Both the position numbers and the translations under genes were made by a program. Under the pieces are notes generated by a model. The model worked only from the letters and a program-made list of their open reading frames with translations, had not been told where the DNA came from and searched no databases. Positions 1 to 7,841 of a DNA stretch of 64,000 nt are shown here, piece after piece (within the stretch, counting starts at the first letter, position 1; each line of letters begins with the position of its first letter). The stretch is from Embleya sp040605455 (GTDB lineage Bacteria; Actinomycetota; Actinomycetes; Streptomycetales; Streptomycetaceae). The stretch is from positions 56,283 through 120,282 of the forward strand of contig NZ_JBEXCV010000007.1 in the NCBI RefSeq assembly GCF_040605455.1, read 5' to 3'.

Positions 1-96
1 GGGCACGGCCCGGATCCGGAGATTTCGCACATTCGACCCGGAACCGATGGGCACTCCTCGGATCGGCGGAACTGAAGGATCGACGGCCGGGTAAGA

Positions 97-1752
97 ATGT
101 CGGTCATGCTGACCGAAGCAGGACGGTTCCTGCGCCGTATCGTCCTGCCCCTTGTCATATTGACCTTCGTCATGGTCGGCCTCGGTCTGCTGATCACCAA
201 GACCCTCGACGGTGTCTGGCCGTTCACGGTCGAGGACGACCTCGACCGCACCTTCGCCGAGCATCGCTCGGGCGGTTGGAACGACGTCACCCACCTGTTC
301 TCCACGCTGGCCGACACCCGTGTGATCATCGCCACCACGCTGCTCGCGGCCGTGGTGGCCCGAATCGTGGGCCACTCCTGGCGCGGCCCGATGTTCCTGG
401 CCTGCTCGGTGGCCGGTCAGGCGCTGGTGTTCTTCCTCGTCCAACTCTTCGTCTCGCGCGATCGCCCGGACGTCCCGCGCCTGGACGCGGCGGCCGCGAC
501 GTCGAGCTTCCCGTCCGGGCACACCGGCGCCGCGTTCGCGCTGTACGGCGGGCTGGCGGTGCTGCTCACGAGCCGACTGCGCGGGCGCTGGCCGGCCGTC
601 CTGGTGTGGGTGCTGCTCGGCGCGATACCGCTCGCGGTGGCCGGGAGTCGGATGTACCGCGGCATGCATCACCCCAGCGACGTGCTGATGTCGCTGCTGT
701 ACGCGAGCGTCGTGCTGGCGGTGATGAACCGCGCACTGCTGTCCCCGAAGTCGGTCTGGGGATATCTGTCCCGGCGGCGCGAGGCACCGCAGGGAGCCGA
801 CGGCGGGCTGCCGCGCGCGGCAGTGGTGGTCAACCCGATCAAGCTCGACGTCGCCGAGTCGCGCACCCGGATCGACCGGATCATGCACGACGCCGGGTGG
901 GCCGAGCCGTTGTGGCTGGAGACGACGGTGCTCGATCCGGGCGCCGGGGTGACCGCGAAGGCGCTGGCCGAGGGGGTCGACCTGGTCATAGCCGCGGGCG
1001 GCGACGGCACGATCCGCGAGTGCGCCGGCGCGCTGGCCGGTACGGACACCCCGCTCGCGGTGATCCCGGCGGGCACAGGCAACCTGCTCGCACGCAACCT
1101 CGGCCTGCCGATCGACATCGCCGACGCGCTGCACGTGGCCATGCACGGGCGGGACCGGCGAATCGACCTGGGCACGGTGGACCCGGACGACGAACTCGCC
1201 GGTACGGCGGGCATCGAAGCGCGCTGCTTCACCGCGATGGCCGGCATCGGTCTGGACGCGGCGATGGTCGCGGACGCGCCGGACGCGCTCAAGAAGAAGG
1301 TCGGCTGGCCCGCGTACGTGGTCTCCGGCGCCCGGCACCTGCGCGATCGGCGGATGCGGGTGACGTTGACCGTGGATGACGGCGAGCCGATCCGGCGGCG
1401 GGCCCGGATGGTGCTGGTCGGCAACGTCGGCGCACTCCAGGCCGGCATGCAGTTGCTGCCGGGAGCGGTGCCGGACGACGGGCTGTTGGACGTGGTGGTG
1501 TTCGCGCCGTACGGGATGACCGGTTGGGCGCACGCCACGGTGCGGGTGATAGGCCGGCGCCGCGATCAGGAGCCGGCCGTGGTGCCGGTCAAGCAGCAAC
1601 GGCTGCGCCCGATCGAGCACTTCACCGGCCGACGGGTGCTGATCGAGACCGATCGGCCGGAGCCGCGCGAGCTGGACGGCGATCCGATCGGGCCCGGCAC
1701 CCGGCTCGCGGTCCGGATCCGGCCCGGCTCACTCACGGTGCGGGTGCCCTGA
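97..1752 (+). CDS. PAP2 phosphatase–diacylglycerol kinase fusion protein
   Basis: This is a two-domain membrane lipid enzyme of 551 aa. The N-terminal ~220 residues have several hydrophobic segments and the type 2 phosphatidic acid phosphatase signature: SRDRPDV, then SFPSGHTG, then SRMYRGMHHPSDV with the catalytic His and Asp. From about residue 240 there is a diacylglycerol kinase/YegS-type catalytic domain with the nucleotide-binding GGDGTIRE and the PAGTGNLLARNL motif. The two halves would dephosphorylate and phosphorylate lipid substrates at the membrane; the physiological substrate cannot be read from sequence. Fusions of this kind are common in actinobacteria. The ATG start is followed by a positively charged stretch and a first TM segment. 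The neighbour pheA is convergent, 23 bp away. Confidence 0.88.
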   Translation: MSVMLTEAGRFLRRIVLPLVILTFVMVGLGLLITKTLDGVWPFTVEDDLDRTFAEHRSGGWNDVTHLFSTLADTRVIIATTLLAAVVARIVGHSWRGPMFLACSVAGQALVFFLVQLFVSRDRPDVPRLDAAAATSSFPSGHTGAAFALYGGLAVLLTSRLRGRWPAVLVWVLLGAIPLAVAGSRMYRGMHHPSDVLMSLLYASVVLAVMNRALLSPKSVWGYLSRRREAPQGADGGLPRAAVVVNPIKLDVAESRTRIDRIMHDAGWAEPLWLETTVLDPGAGVTAKALAEGVDLVIAAGGDGTIRECAGALAGTDTPLAVIPAGTGNLLARNLGLPIDIADALHVAMHGRDRRIDLGTVDPDDELAGTAGIEARCFTAMAGIGLDAAMVADAPDALKKKVGWPAYVVSGARHLRDRRMRVTLTVDDGEPIRRRARMVLVGNVGALQAGMQLLPGAVPDDGLLDVVVFAPYGMTGWAHATVRVIGRRRDQEPAVVPVKQQRLRPIEHFTGRRVLIETDRPEPRELDGDPIGPGTRLAVRIRPGSLTVRVP

Positions 1753-1775
1753 GGCGCTGTCGGCGCTGCTTCGGT

Positions 1776-2726
1776 TCAGATTCCGTCGCCGCCGCGGGCG
1801 CGGGCCAGCCATTCGCTCGCGTTGGCGAACTCGGCGTCCGAGGTGCCTCGGCGCAACTGGGGGCGGACCCGGTCGGCGCGCGGGTAGGACCCGAGGAAGC
1901 GCACCGCCGCGCACACGCGCCGCAACCCCATCAGCGCCTCGCCGACCCGGGCGTCGGCGACATGGCCCTCGGCGTCCATCGAGAAGAAGTAGTGCCCGAG
2001 CCCGTCCCCGGTGGGCCGCGACTCGATCCGGGTCAGGTTGACCCCGCGGACCGCGAACTCCTGGAGGATCTCCAGGAGCGCGCCCGGGTGGTCGTCCACG
2101 ATGTATGCGACCACCGTGGTGCGGTCGGCGCCGGTGGGCACGGTGGGCCGGTCCGGGCGCTCGACCAGGACGAAGCGGGTGACCGCGCCCTCGACGTCGT
2201 GGATGTCGGTGATCAGCGGCACCAGGCCGTACGGCCCGGCCGCGAACTCGCCGGCCAGGGCCGCGTCGTAGCGGCCCTCCTGGACCAGGCGAGCGGCGTC
2301 GGCGTTGGACGCGGACGAGTACCAGTGCGCGTCGGGCAGGTTGGTCGAGAGCCAGTTGCGCACCTGCGGCTGCGCGTGCGAGTGGCTGGAGATGGTCTTG
2401 ACGTCCGCCAGGGTCACCCCGGGACGGACCAGCAGCGCGAACGCGATCGGCAGCAGGACCTCGGCGGTGATCACGAGCGGGACACCGGTGGCCAATTCGT
2501 CCAGCGTGACGGACACGGCCCCTTCGACCGAGTTCTCCAGTGCGACCACCGCGCCGTCGGCGTCGCCGTGGCGGACCGCGTCCAGGGCGGCGGGCACCGA
2601 CTCCATCGGGGTGACCTCGGCGTGCTCCGCGCCCGGCAGCATGCGCAGGGCGGCCTCGGTAAAGGTGCCCGCGGGGCCGAGGTAGGTCCAGCGGGGCGCG
2701 GCGGCGGGCGTGCGGGCGTCGGACAT
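1776..2726 (-). CDS. pheA: Prephenate dehydratase
   Basis: This enzyme converts prephenate to phenylpyruvate in phenylalanine biosynthesis. The 316-aa protein has the periplasmic-binding-like PDT fold: it opens with WTYLGPAGTFTEAAL, carries the ALENSVEGAVSVTLDEL loop, and has the TRFVLVERP motif near residue 190. A C-terminal ACT domain follows (about residues 205-285, VAYIVDDHPGALLEIL, then the ESRPTGDGLGHYFF regulatory motif), which binds phenylalanine for feedback inhibition in this family. There is no chorismate mutase domain, as is usual in Streptomyces. The ATG at 2726 was chosen because the PDT domain begins about 12 residues later; the reading frame continues upstream but without homology. 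The gene is divergent from the fetB-like permease across a 117-bp gap containing 10-bp repeats. Confidence 0.95.
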   Translation of the reverse strand: MSDARTPAAAPRWTYLGPAGTFTEAALRMLPGAEHAEVTPMESVPAALDAVRHGDADGAVVALENSVEGAVSVTLDELATGVPLVITAEVLLPIAFALLVRPGVTLADVKTISSHSHAQPQVRNWLSTNLPDAHWYSSASNADAARLVQEGRYDAALAGEFAAGPYGLVPLITDIHDVEGAVTRFVLVERPDRPTVPTGADRTTVVAYIVDDHPGALLEILQEFAVRGVNLTRIESRPTGDGLGHYFFSMDAEGHVADARVGEALMGLRRVCAAVRFLGSYPRADRVRPQLRRGTSDAEFANASEWLARARGGDGI

Positions 2727-2775
2727 GTCGTCACTGTACTGAGCCGGCCCGCGTGCTTCGGTCGTGTTCCGTGGT

Positions 2776-2808
2776 GCGGACGGTCGCGGACGGTCGCGGA
2801 CGGTCGCG
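2776..2808. repeat. Three tandem 10-bp repeats between pheA and the permease gene
   Basis: The unit GCGGACGGTC occurs three times in perfect tandem and is followed by a partial fourth GCG. The block lies between two divergent genes, 35 bp before the GTG of the permease. A 10-bp period is about one helical turn, so a protein could meet the same face repeatedly. No known operator was recognised; a role in expression is only a possibility. Confidence 0.7.
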
Positions 2809-2843
2809 ATGCGTGCTTCCGCCGGGAGGGTGAGGCTGAGCCT

Positions 2844-3629
2844 GTGGAAAACGCCGCGACGCTGCTGCCGGTGACCCCCACGCTGGGGATCGTCGCCGTG
2901 CTGCTCCTGCTCGCCGCGACGGCGGTCGCCGGGGCGGCGCGACTGGGCCACGGCCGGGCGGTGATGATGTCCGGGGTGCGGGCGGCGGCGCAGTTGCTGG
3001 CGGTGTCGTTCGTCATCACACACGTGGTGGATCGGCTCGGCCTCGCGGCCCTGTTCGTGGTGATGATGTACACCGTCGCGGCCCTGACGGCGGCCGGGCG
3101 AGTGACCGCGAACCGACGGTTGCTCTGGCCCGCGGTGCCGATCGTGACGGCGACGGGGCCGACCCTGGTGCTGCTGTGGGCGACCGGTCTGCTGCCGGCC
3201 AAGGGCATCGTGCTGATCCCGATCGCGGGCATCCTGATCGGCGGCGCGATGACCGCGACGGTGCTGGCGGGGCGGCGGGCGTTGGAGGAGTTGGCACAGC
3301 GCCACGGCGAGGTCGAAGCCGCTCTGACCTTGGGTTTCACCGATCGCGACGCGGCGATGGAGATCTGTCGGCCGGCCGCTTCCGGGGCGATGATCCCGGC
3401 CCTGGACCAGACCAGGACGGTGGGGTTGGTGACCCTGCCGGGGGCCTTCGTGGGCATGTTGCTCGGCGGGGCGACCCCACTGCAGGCGGGGGCGGTGCAG
3501 CTGTTCGTGTTGGTCGCACTGCTTCAGGTTCAGGCGGTTGCGGTGGCCCTGACCATCGAGTTGGCTGCGCGGGGACGGCTGGTGCGGAGGGGGGCGGATC
3601 CGGGGCGCGCGGGCGGCTCGGGCACGTAG
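2844..3629 (+). CDS. FetB/YbbM-family (UPF0014) ABC transporter permease
   Basis: This is a 261-aa integral membrane protein of the UPF0014 family, whose E. coli member FetB works with the ATPase FetA in iron export. It shows about seven hydrophobic segments, the early MSGVRAAAQLL region after the first TM helix, a cytoplasmic loop with LGFTDRDAAMEICRPA, and the family's conserved late segment LPGAFVGMLLGGATPLQAGAVQL. The GTG start at 2844 gives a normal family N-terminus that begins directly before TM1; a GGGAGG lies 14 nt upstream, which is rather far. No ATPase partner is adjacent, so its FetA homologue would have to be elsewhere. The end of the gene touches a decayed gene on the other strand. 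Confidence 0.8.
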   Translation: MENAATLLPVTPTLGIVAVLLLLAATAVAGAARLGHGRAVMMSGVRAAAQLLAVSFVITHVVDRLGLAALFVVMMYTVAALTAAGRVTANRRLLWPAVPIVTATGPTLVLLWATGLLPAKGIVLIPIAGILIGGAMTATVLAGRRALEELAQRHGEVEAALTLGFTDRDAAMEICRPAASGAMIPALDQTRTVGLVTLPGAFVGMLLGGATPLQAGAVQLFVLVALLQVQAVAVALTIELAARGRLVRRGADPGRAGGSGT

Positions 3630-4432
3630 CGGTAGGTCTGCCCGCGCACCGCCGAGCGCGTGGTCGAGTCGCTCACACCGTGCTCGCGGGCGAGCCGGTA
3701 CACGGACACTCCGCCCCGGGCCCGACGCCGACACGCGGCCCCGACCTCGGGGTGAGACGACACCGATCGCCAGGTGTGGGTTGATCCACCGACCTGTGGA
3801 TAACCCTGTGGAAATCGCTGTGGAGAACTTGGGCGGGGCTGTGGGATTCCGAGGTGGGAGGGGTCGTGTGAGGAGTGTCTGTGGACAACTGGGCCCGACT
3901 CGAATCGGCCGGAGAGGCGGGCGACGGCCATGGTGGCCATGGTGTTGATCTCGATGGCCTTGGTCAGGTCACCGGTGCGGGAGGCGAGATCGGTGATCGA
4001 TCCGATCGCGCGGGAGAGCAGCGCGTCCATGTTTTCGCTGGTGGCGGGGTGTAGCGGCCGGTGCGGCGGCTGGTGGGCAGGACGTCGTGGGTGACGCGGC
4101 GGCGGAAGGGTTTGGCCTCCGGCTTGTTGCTGCGCAGGGTCAGTGTGTAGAGGCCGGACTCGCTGACGAAGGTCATGTTCGGATTGCCTCGATCAATACC
4201 GTGTCGATTTGACACAGTATTTCGCCTGAACTGCGGTTTTGCGCACAATCGCCGTAGTCCTTTCGTCCGGATCGAGGGCTCCGACTGTGTGGCGCGAGTT
4301 GGCCTGCAAGGCAAGTGCCCCACAGACATCGGAGGCACAGAACCATGGTGAGTCGTGGTCCGCAGGATGCGCTGCGGGCTGTTCCCGCCGCATTGCTTCA
4401 AAGAGGCTCATGTGTCCCCCCGATCGGCTCAC
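3613..4432 (-). pseudogene. Decayed BRO-family phage antirepressor-like gene (frameshifted)
   Basis: Three minus-strand fragments in different frames read in order like one Bro-N protein. The first has SLFEAMRREQP, then PWFCASDVCGALAL and LDPDERTTAIV. The second carries TFVSESGLYTLTLRSNKPEAK, FRRRVTHDVLPTSRRTGRYT, the hallmark of Bro-N antirepressors. The third begins MDALLSRAIGSITDLASRTG and ends with a helix-turn-helix-like stretch, VYRLAREHGVSDSTTRSAVRG. Frame changes fall near 4190 and near 4030, so no full product can be made. BRO proteins are typical of prophages and integrative elements, so this is probably a relic of one. Whether the final HTH segment belonged to the same gene is uncertain. 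Confidence 0.72.
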
Positions 4433-4596
4433 CGCGTTCGCCCATACGTATGAACGATCCTGGGGCGACGGGGTTACGCGCTGATTGGTGGGTCTGTTCG
4501 CCCTTGGGGGATTCTCGGGTCCGGGCGGACGGGTGAAGGTTTTCGGTGGGTATCGTTTGATCTCATTGCGTGATCAGACAACCACGGGGAGGGATC

Positions 4597-4920
4597 TTGG
4601 CTGGTGGTGGCGGTGCCGGCGGGGGCGGCTCGGCGCGGGTTCGGGTCGAGACGGGGGCGTTGCGGCAGGGGGCCGCGGCGGCTCGTGAGGTGGCGGGAGT
4701 GCTGCGACAGGCGTCCGTAAAGCCGAGCGCGGCGGTCGTCGGGTGTCCGGGGTTCGCGGTTGCCGCGGCGGCCGGTGCGCTGGCGGCCGCGTGGGCGGAC
4801 CATCTGCGGACGCTCGCGGACGGGTACGGCGGGGCCGGTGAGGTGTTGACGGCCAACGCCGACGCGCACGATCGCACCGATCAGGCGGCGGCGGGTGCGT
4901 TCGCGGGGGCTCGGCGCTGA
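4597..4920 (+). CDS. WXG100-like small protein preceding the DUF1023 hydrolase
   Basis: This is a small (107 aa) Ala/Gly-rich, mostly helical protein with the size and outline of WXG100/ESX-type secretion partners: a Gly-rich start, a first helix (RVETGALRQGAAAAREVAGVL), a turn region and a second helix (AGALAAAWADHLRTLADGYGGA). There is no canonical WXG turn, so the assignment is by shape and context. I chose the TTG at 4597 because GGGGAGGG lies just upstream of it, although the spacing is tight; a GTG at 4570 in the same frame is the alternative. Its stop codon overlaps the ATG of the next gene by one base (TGATG), so the two are translationally coupled. No signal peptide is visible. Confidence 0.62.
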   Translation: MAGGGGAGGGGSARVRVETGALRQGAAAAREVAGVLRQASVKPSAAVVGCPGFAVAAAAGALAAAWADHLRTLADGYGGAGEVLTANADAHDRTDQAAAGAFAGARR

Positions 4921-6551
4921 TGGTGACGCTGACGCAGCTTCGTGACGCCGCGTTGGGCGGGCTGGATCGGGCGGTGGCCGAGTGGACCGACCTGGCGGCC
5001 GCGTTGGACGGTGTGGTCGGACGGGCGACGACCGGTGTGGGCGGGCCGTTGCGGGCCTCGCACTGGGAGGGCGCGGACGCGGATGCGGCGGAGCGGGGTG
5101 TGGCCGCGCGTGGTGAGCAGGTCATGGTCGCGGCACAGGAGGCCCGGTGCGTGCTGACCGTGCTGGACACGGCGGCTGAGCAACTGCGGTACGCGCAGCA
5201 CGAACTGCGGGCGGGGCTGGAGGAGGCCGCGGCCGCGGGGTTCACCGTGTTCGAGGACGGGCGACTGGTGGCGGCCGACCCGACGCGCGGCGCCGACGCG
5301 GCGATGGTCTCGCGGCGACACGAGTTGGAGCAGCGGTTGGCCGTGCCGGTCCGGACGGCGACCGAGGTCGACACGCGTTGTGCGCAGACGCTGGCGCGGT
5401 TGCACCCGACCGGTACGGCCGACTGGGCGGACACCGCCGCCGACGGTGCGTGCGTGATGGCGTTGGCGGGGCTGGACCTCGCCACCATCCCGAAGGGCGA
5501 TCCGGTCGCGGCGGCCAAGTGGTGGGCGGGGCTAAATGCGTCGGAGCGGGCGATGTATCTGGCCGGCTATCCGGCGGTGCTGGGGGCGATGGACGGGTTG
5601 CCGACGGAGATCCGGGACCGCGCCAACCGGGTCGCGCTGGCCGAGACGAAGGTCGCGCTGCTCGCGGAACTGGCCGCCGCGCGTGCCAAGCGGGATGCGG
5701 CGGGGCGCACCGACGACGCGAAGTGGCGATTCCGCGTCACCGCCCTCAAGGAACGCCTGGCGGCCATCGAGGGCTTGGAGGCAACCTTGCGCTCCGGCGA
5801 CGACCTGTACCTGATGGGCTTCAGCGCCAAAGACGACGGCCGCGCAATCGTCGCCATCGGCAACCCCGACATGGCCGCCCACACGGCGGTATACGTCCCG
5901 GGGACGGGGGCAGGATTGGCCAGAATTGGCTCGGATGTCAACCGGATGCGGAGTCTTTGGCTGGCGGCTCGACAGGAGTCTCGAGGCGGCGGGATTTCCA
6001 CGATTACTTGGGTTGGCTATGACGCTCCGGACACTCTGGTGCATGCCATATCAACCGCTGACGCCGATGAGGCTGCGCCATCTTTTGCGCGCTTCTTGCG
6101 AGGAGTGGGAGTAGCTCAGGGTATTAGTTCCAACGAACATGTCACCGTGATCGGGCACAGCTATGGATCAGTGGTTGTTGGACAAGCGGCGCATTACAGT
6201 GGCGGACTCTTTGCGCGGGATATTGTCGTGGCTGGCAGTCCGGGCATGCATGTGACTAGAGCGAAGGATCTTGGTATTTCCCCGAGGCATGTGTGGGTAG
6301 GGGCGGCAGACGGTGATCTTGTTACCGATGTGGGTGCGGGGGCTCATGCACCGATGTCCGAGAACGACGGTGTTCGTAGACGCGTAACTCCAGATGCTCG
6401 AGAGTTCGGCGCAAATCGATTCACCTCTGACGGTTCCAGGGGCCACAGTGAGTACTGGTCTACGGCTAATCCAATGAGTCTGAACAACCAGGCTGCGATC
6501 GTCACGGGAAACTATCAAGACGTTCGCCTGGAGTGGGGAGAGCGGCCATGA
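4920..6551 (+). CDS. DUF1023-type alpha/beta hydrolase with N-terminal WXG100-like region
   Basis: The 543-aa protein has a helical N-terminal half (residues ~1-150 resemble an ESX/WXG100-type hairpin, then a linker) and a C-terminal alpha/beta-hydrolase domain of the actinobacterial DUF1023 family. The nucleophile elbow is VIGHSYGSVVVG; a catalytic acid is likely in the ADGDLVTD segment and the His in SRGHSEYW. There is no signal peptide, in line with export by a type VII-like route as a pair with the preceding small protein (inference). Base composition changes abruptly near 5,900: the first 980 bases are very GC-rich with host-like codon use, the catalytic half is much AT-richer. This looks like recombinational replacement of the hydrolase domain. 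The substrate is unknown. Confidence 0.78.
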   Translation: MVTLTQLRDAALGGLDRAVAEWTDLAAALDGVVGRATTGVGGPLRASHWEGADADAAERGVAARGEQVMVAAQEARCVLTVLDTAAEQLRYAQHELRAGLEEAAAAGFTVFEDGRLVAADPTRGADAAMVSRRHELEQRLAVPVRTATEVDTRCAQTLARLHPTGTADWADTAADGACVMALAGLDLATIPKGDPVAAAKWWAGLNASERAMYLAGYPAVLGAMDGLPTEIRDRANRVALAETKVALLAELAAARAKRDAAGRTDDAKWRFRVTALKERLAAIEGLEATLRSGDDLYLMGFSAKDDGRAIVAIGNPDMAAHTAVYVPGTGAGLARIGSDVNRMRSLWLAARQESRGGGISTITWVGYDAPDTLVHAISTADADEAAPSFARFLRGVGVAQGISSNEHVTVIGHSYGSVVVGQAAHYSGGLFARDIVVAGSPGMHVTRAKDLGISPRHVWVGAADGDLVTDVGAGAHAPMSENDGVRRRVTPDAREFGANRFTSDGSRGHSEYWSTANPMSLNNQAAIVTGNYQDVRLEWGERP

Positions 6552-7024
6552 GATGCTTCCTGGGTCTATTCCTTCTAGTCTCACTTATTGCAGGCTGCGG
6601 GAAGTCAGAAAACTCGGCTGGAGGTGCGAGTCGTGTTGAAATCGATCGGACTCTCCGAGAGTACTCCAGTCGTGTCTTCGACGGTCTCGAATTGCATGGC
6701 AGGCATGGCGATGCAGATGAGATTCATTCGACTTTTTGTGAATCTCATTCAGTGAATGAAGGTTCCAACCTGCAGCTGGTCACGCATTTTTGGCAGATTG
6801 ATGATTTGCCTGTGGCGGAGGCTCGGGCGGCGGTTGACCGGCTGCGCAAGTATCTAGAGATCCAGAAATGGCAGATTCTTGACTATGCTCTGCCGCCAGA
6901 GGTTGGTAATGCAATTGTGCAAGCCAAGAATTCTCGGGATAGCTACGTCATCTGGGTCAAGGCTATCGAGGAAATGAATCGCGTCATCATTCGGGTTTCT
7001 TCGCCTTGTGTCAGGTTTCCCTAA
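6548..7024 (+). CDS. Small lipoprotein coupled to the DUF1023 hydrolase
   Basis: This is a 158-aa exported lipoprotein: MRCFLGLFLLVSLIAGCGKS has a short charged start, a hydrophobic core and a lipobox ending at Cys. The mature part has no recognised domain. The ATG overlaps the stop of the hydrolase gene in an ATGA arrangement, so the two are translated together. It shares the unusually low GC content of the hydrolase's C-terminal half, suggesting both arrived together. Possible roles are an immunity-like or accessory partner of the hydrolase on the cell surface; nothing in the sequence decides between them. Confidence 0.72.
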   Translation: MRCFLGLFLLVSLIAGCGKSENSAGGASRVEIDRTLREYSSRVFDGLELHGRHGDADEIHSTFCESHSVNEGSNLQLVTHFWQIDDLPVAEARAAVDRLRKYLEIQKWQILDYALPPEVGNAIVQAKNSRDSYVIWVKAIEEMNRVIIRVSSPCVRFP

Positions 7025-7841
7025 GAGTTTTCCCGTAACCGCTGGCGCGCTACTGCGTTGCCCACAGTTTGGTACGGCAAGCGATCCGACGTGGAATTGA
7101 GCCGTTTTTCCGGGATGAACGAGTTGCAGTTTCGGAAGCTTGTCGCGCTGGTGAGCCGTCGAGGCGGCGACGTCCGATACGGTTGACCGTGGCGGCTCTG
7201 CCTGCAGCACCGGGTGTTGCCAATAGCCACCTACTGGCGGACCAACCTGACGTTGTTGCGGGTCGCTCCATTATTCGGGGTCTCGAAGTCTGCGGCAAAT
7301 CAGGTACTGGACCACGACTCCCGGCGATCCCGCCCGCGCGTCGGCTGCGGCAGGACACCGTGCCGTCGTTGAAAGCACCCTTGTGCCTACACGGGATCCA
7401 CTGTCGGGCCTTCGTTGAGTCCGGCGTCGACCGCCATGCCCTGGTCTTGGAGGACGGTGCCTATAAAAGAACCTTGGCTCTGGTCCGTACCGGCCGTCGC
7501 GGATAGGAGCACCTCACGCCCGAACAAAAGGCCGACAACGCCGTCCACGCAGGGCCCGAGCCGGGGCCGAGGGCGGCTGGAACAAGCGCCTGCGGCACGC
7601 GGGAGAACTCGTCCGACACGACATCGGCGTCCTTGTGGCGCACTCGACATGGCGGGGTGACGACGTGTGGACGGTCGATTCCATTCCGCGAACGCCACAG
7701 CGGCCGAATTCCGGCAGGTGTCGTCGTCCGTAGCTTGTTACGAACCGGGCGCCGACGGCCGCCATTCGGCACACCAACCACGCCGACCAGCCGACCCGAC
7801 TTCACCGACTGTCTACGACCACCGACCCACGTCGGAAGCCT
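7025..7841. other. Gene-poor stretch, probably degraded sequence
   Basis: About 800 bases separate the lipoprotein from the next gene. Short open frames exist on both strands but none has a convincing start with ribosome binding site, consistent codon bias or a recognisable domain. One plus-strand segment near 7570-7650 reads like a protein piece (WNKRLRHAGELVRHDIG, then VLVAHSTWRG) without a matching start. I read it as remains of older genes. Confidence 0.5.

Noticed and set aside
7069..7805. Several 80-145 codon frames on both strands
   Set aside because: They overlap one another, lack ribosome binding sites and consistent codon bias, and match no family I recognise.
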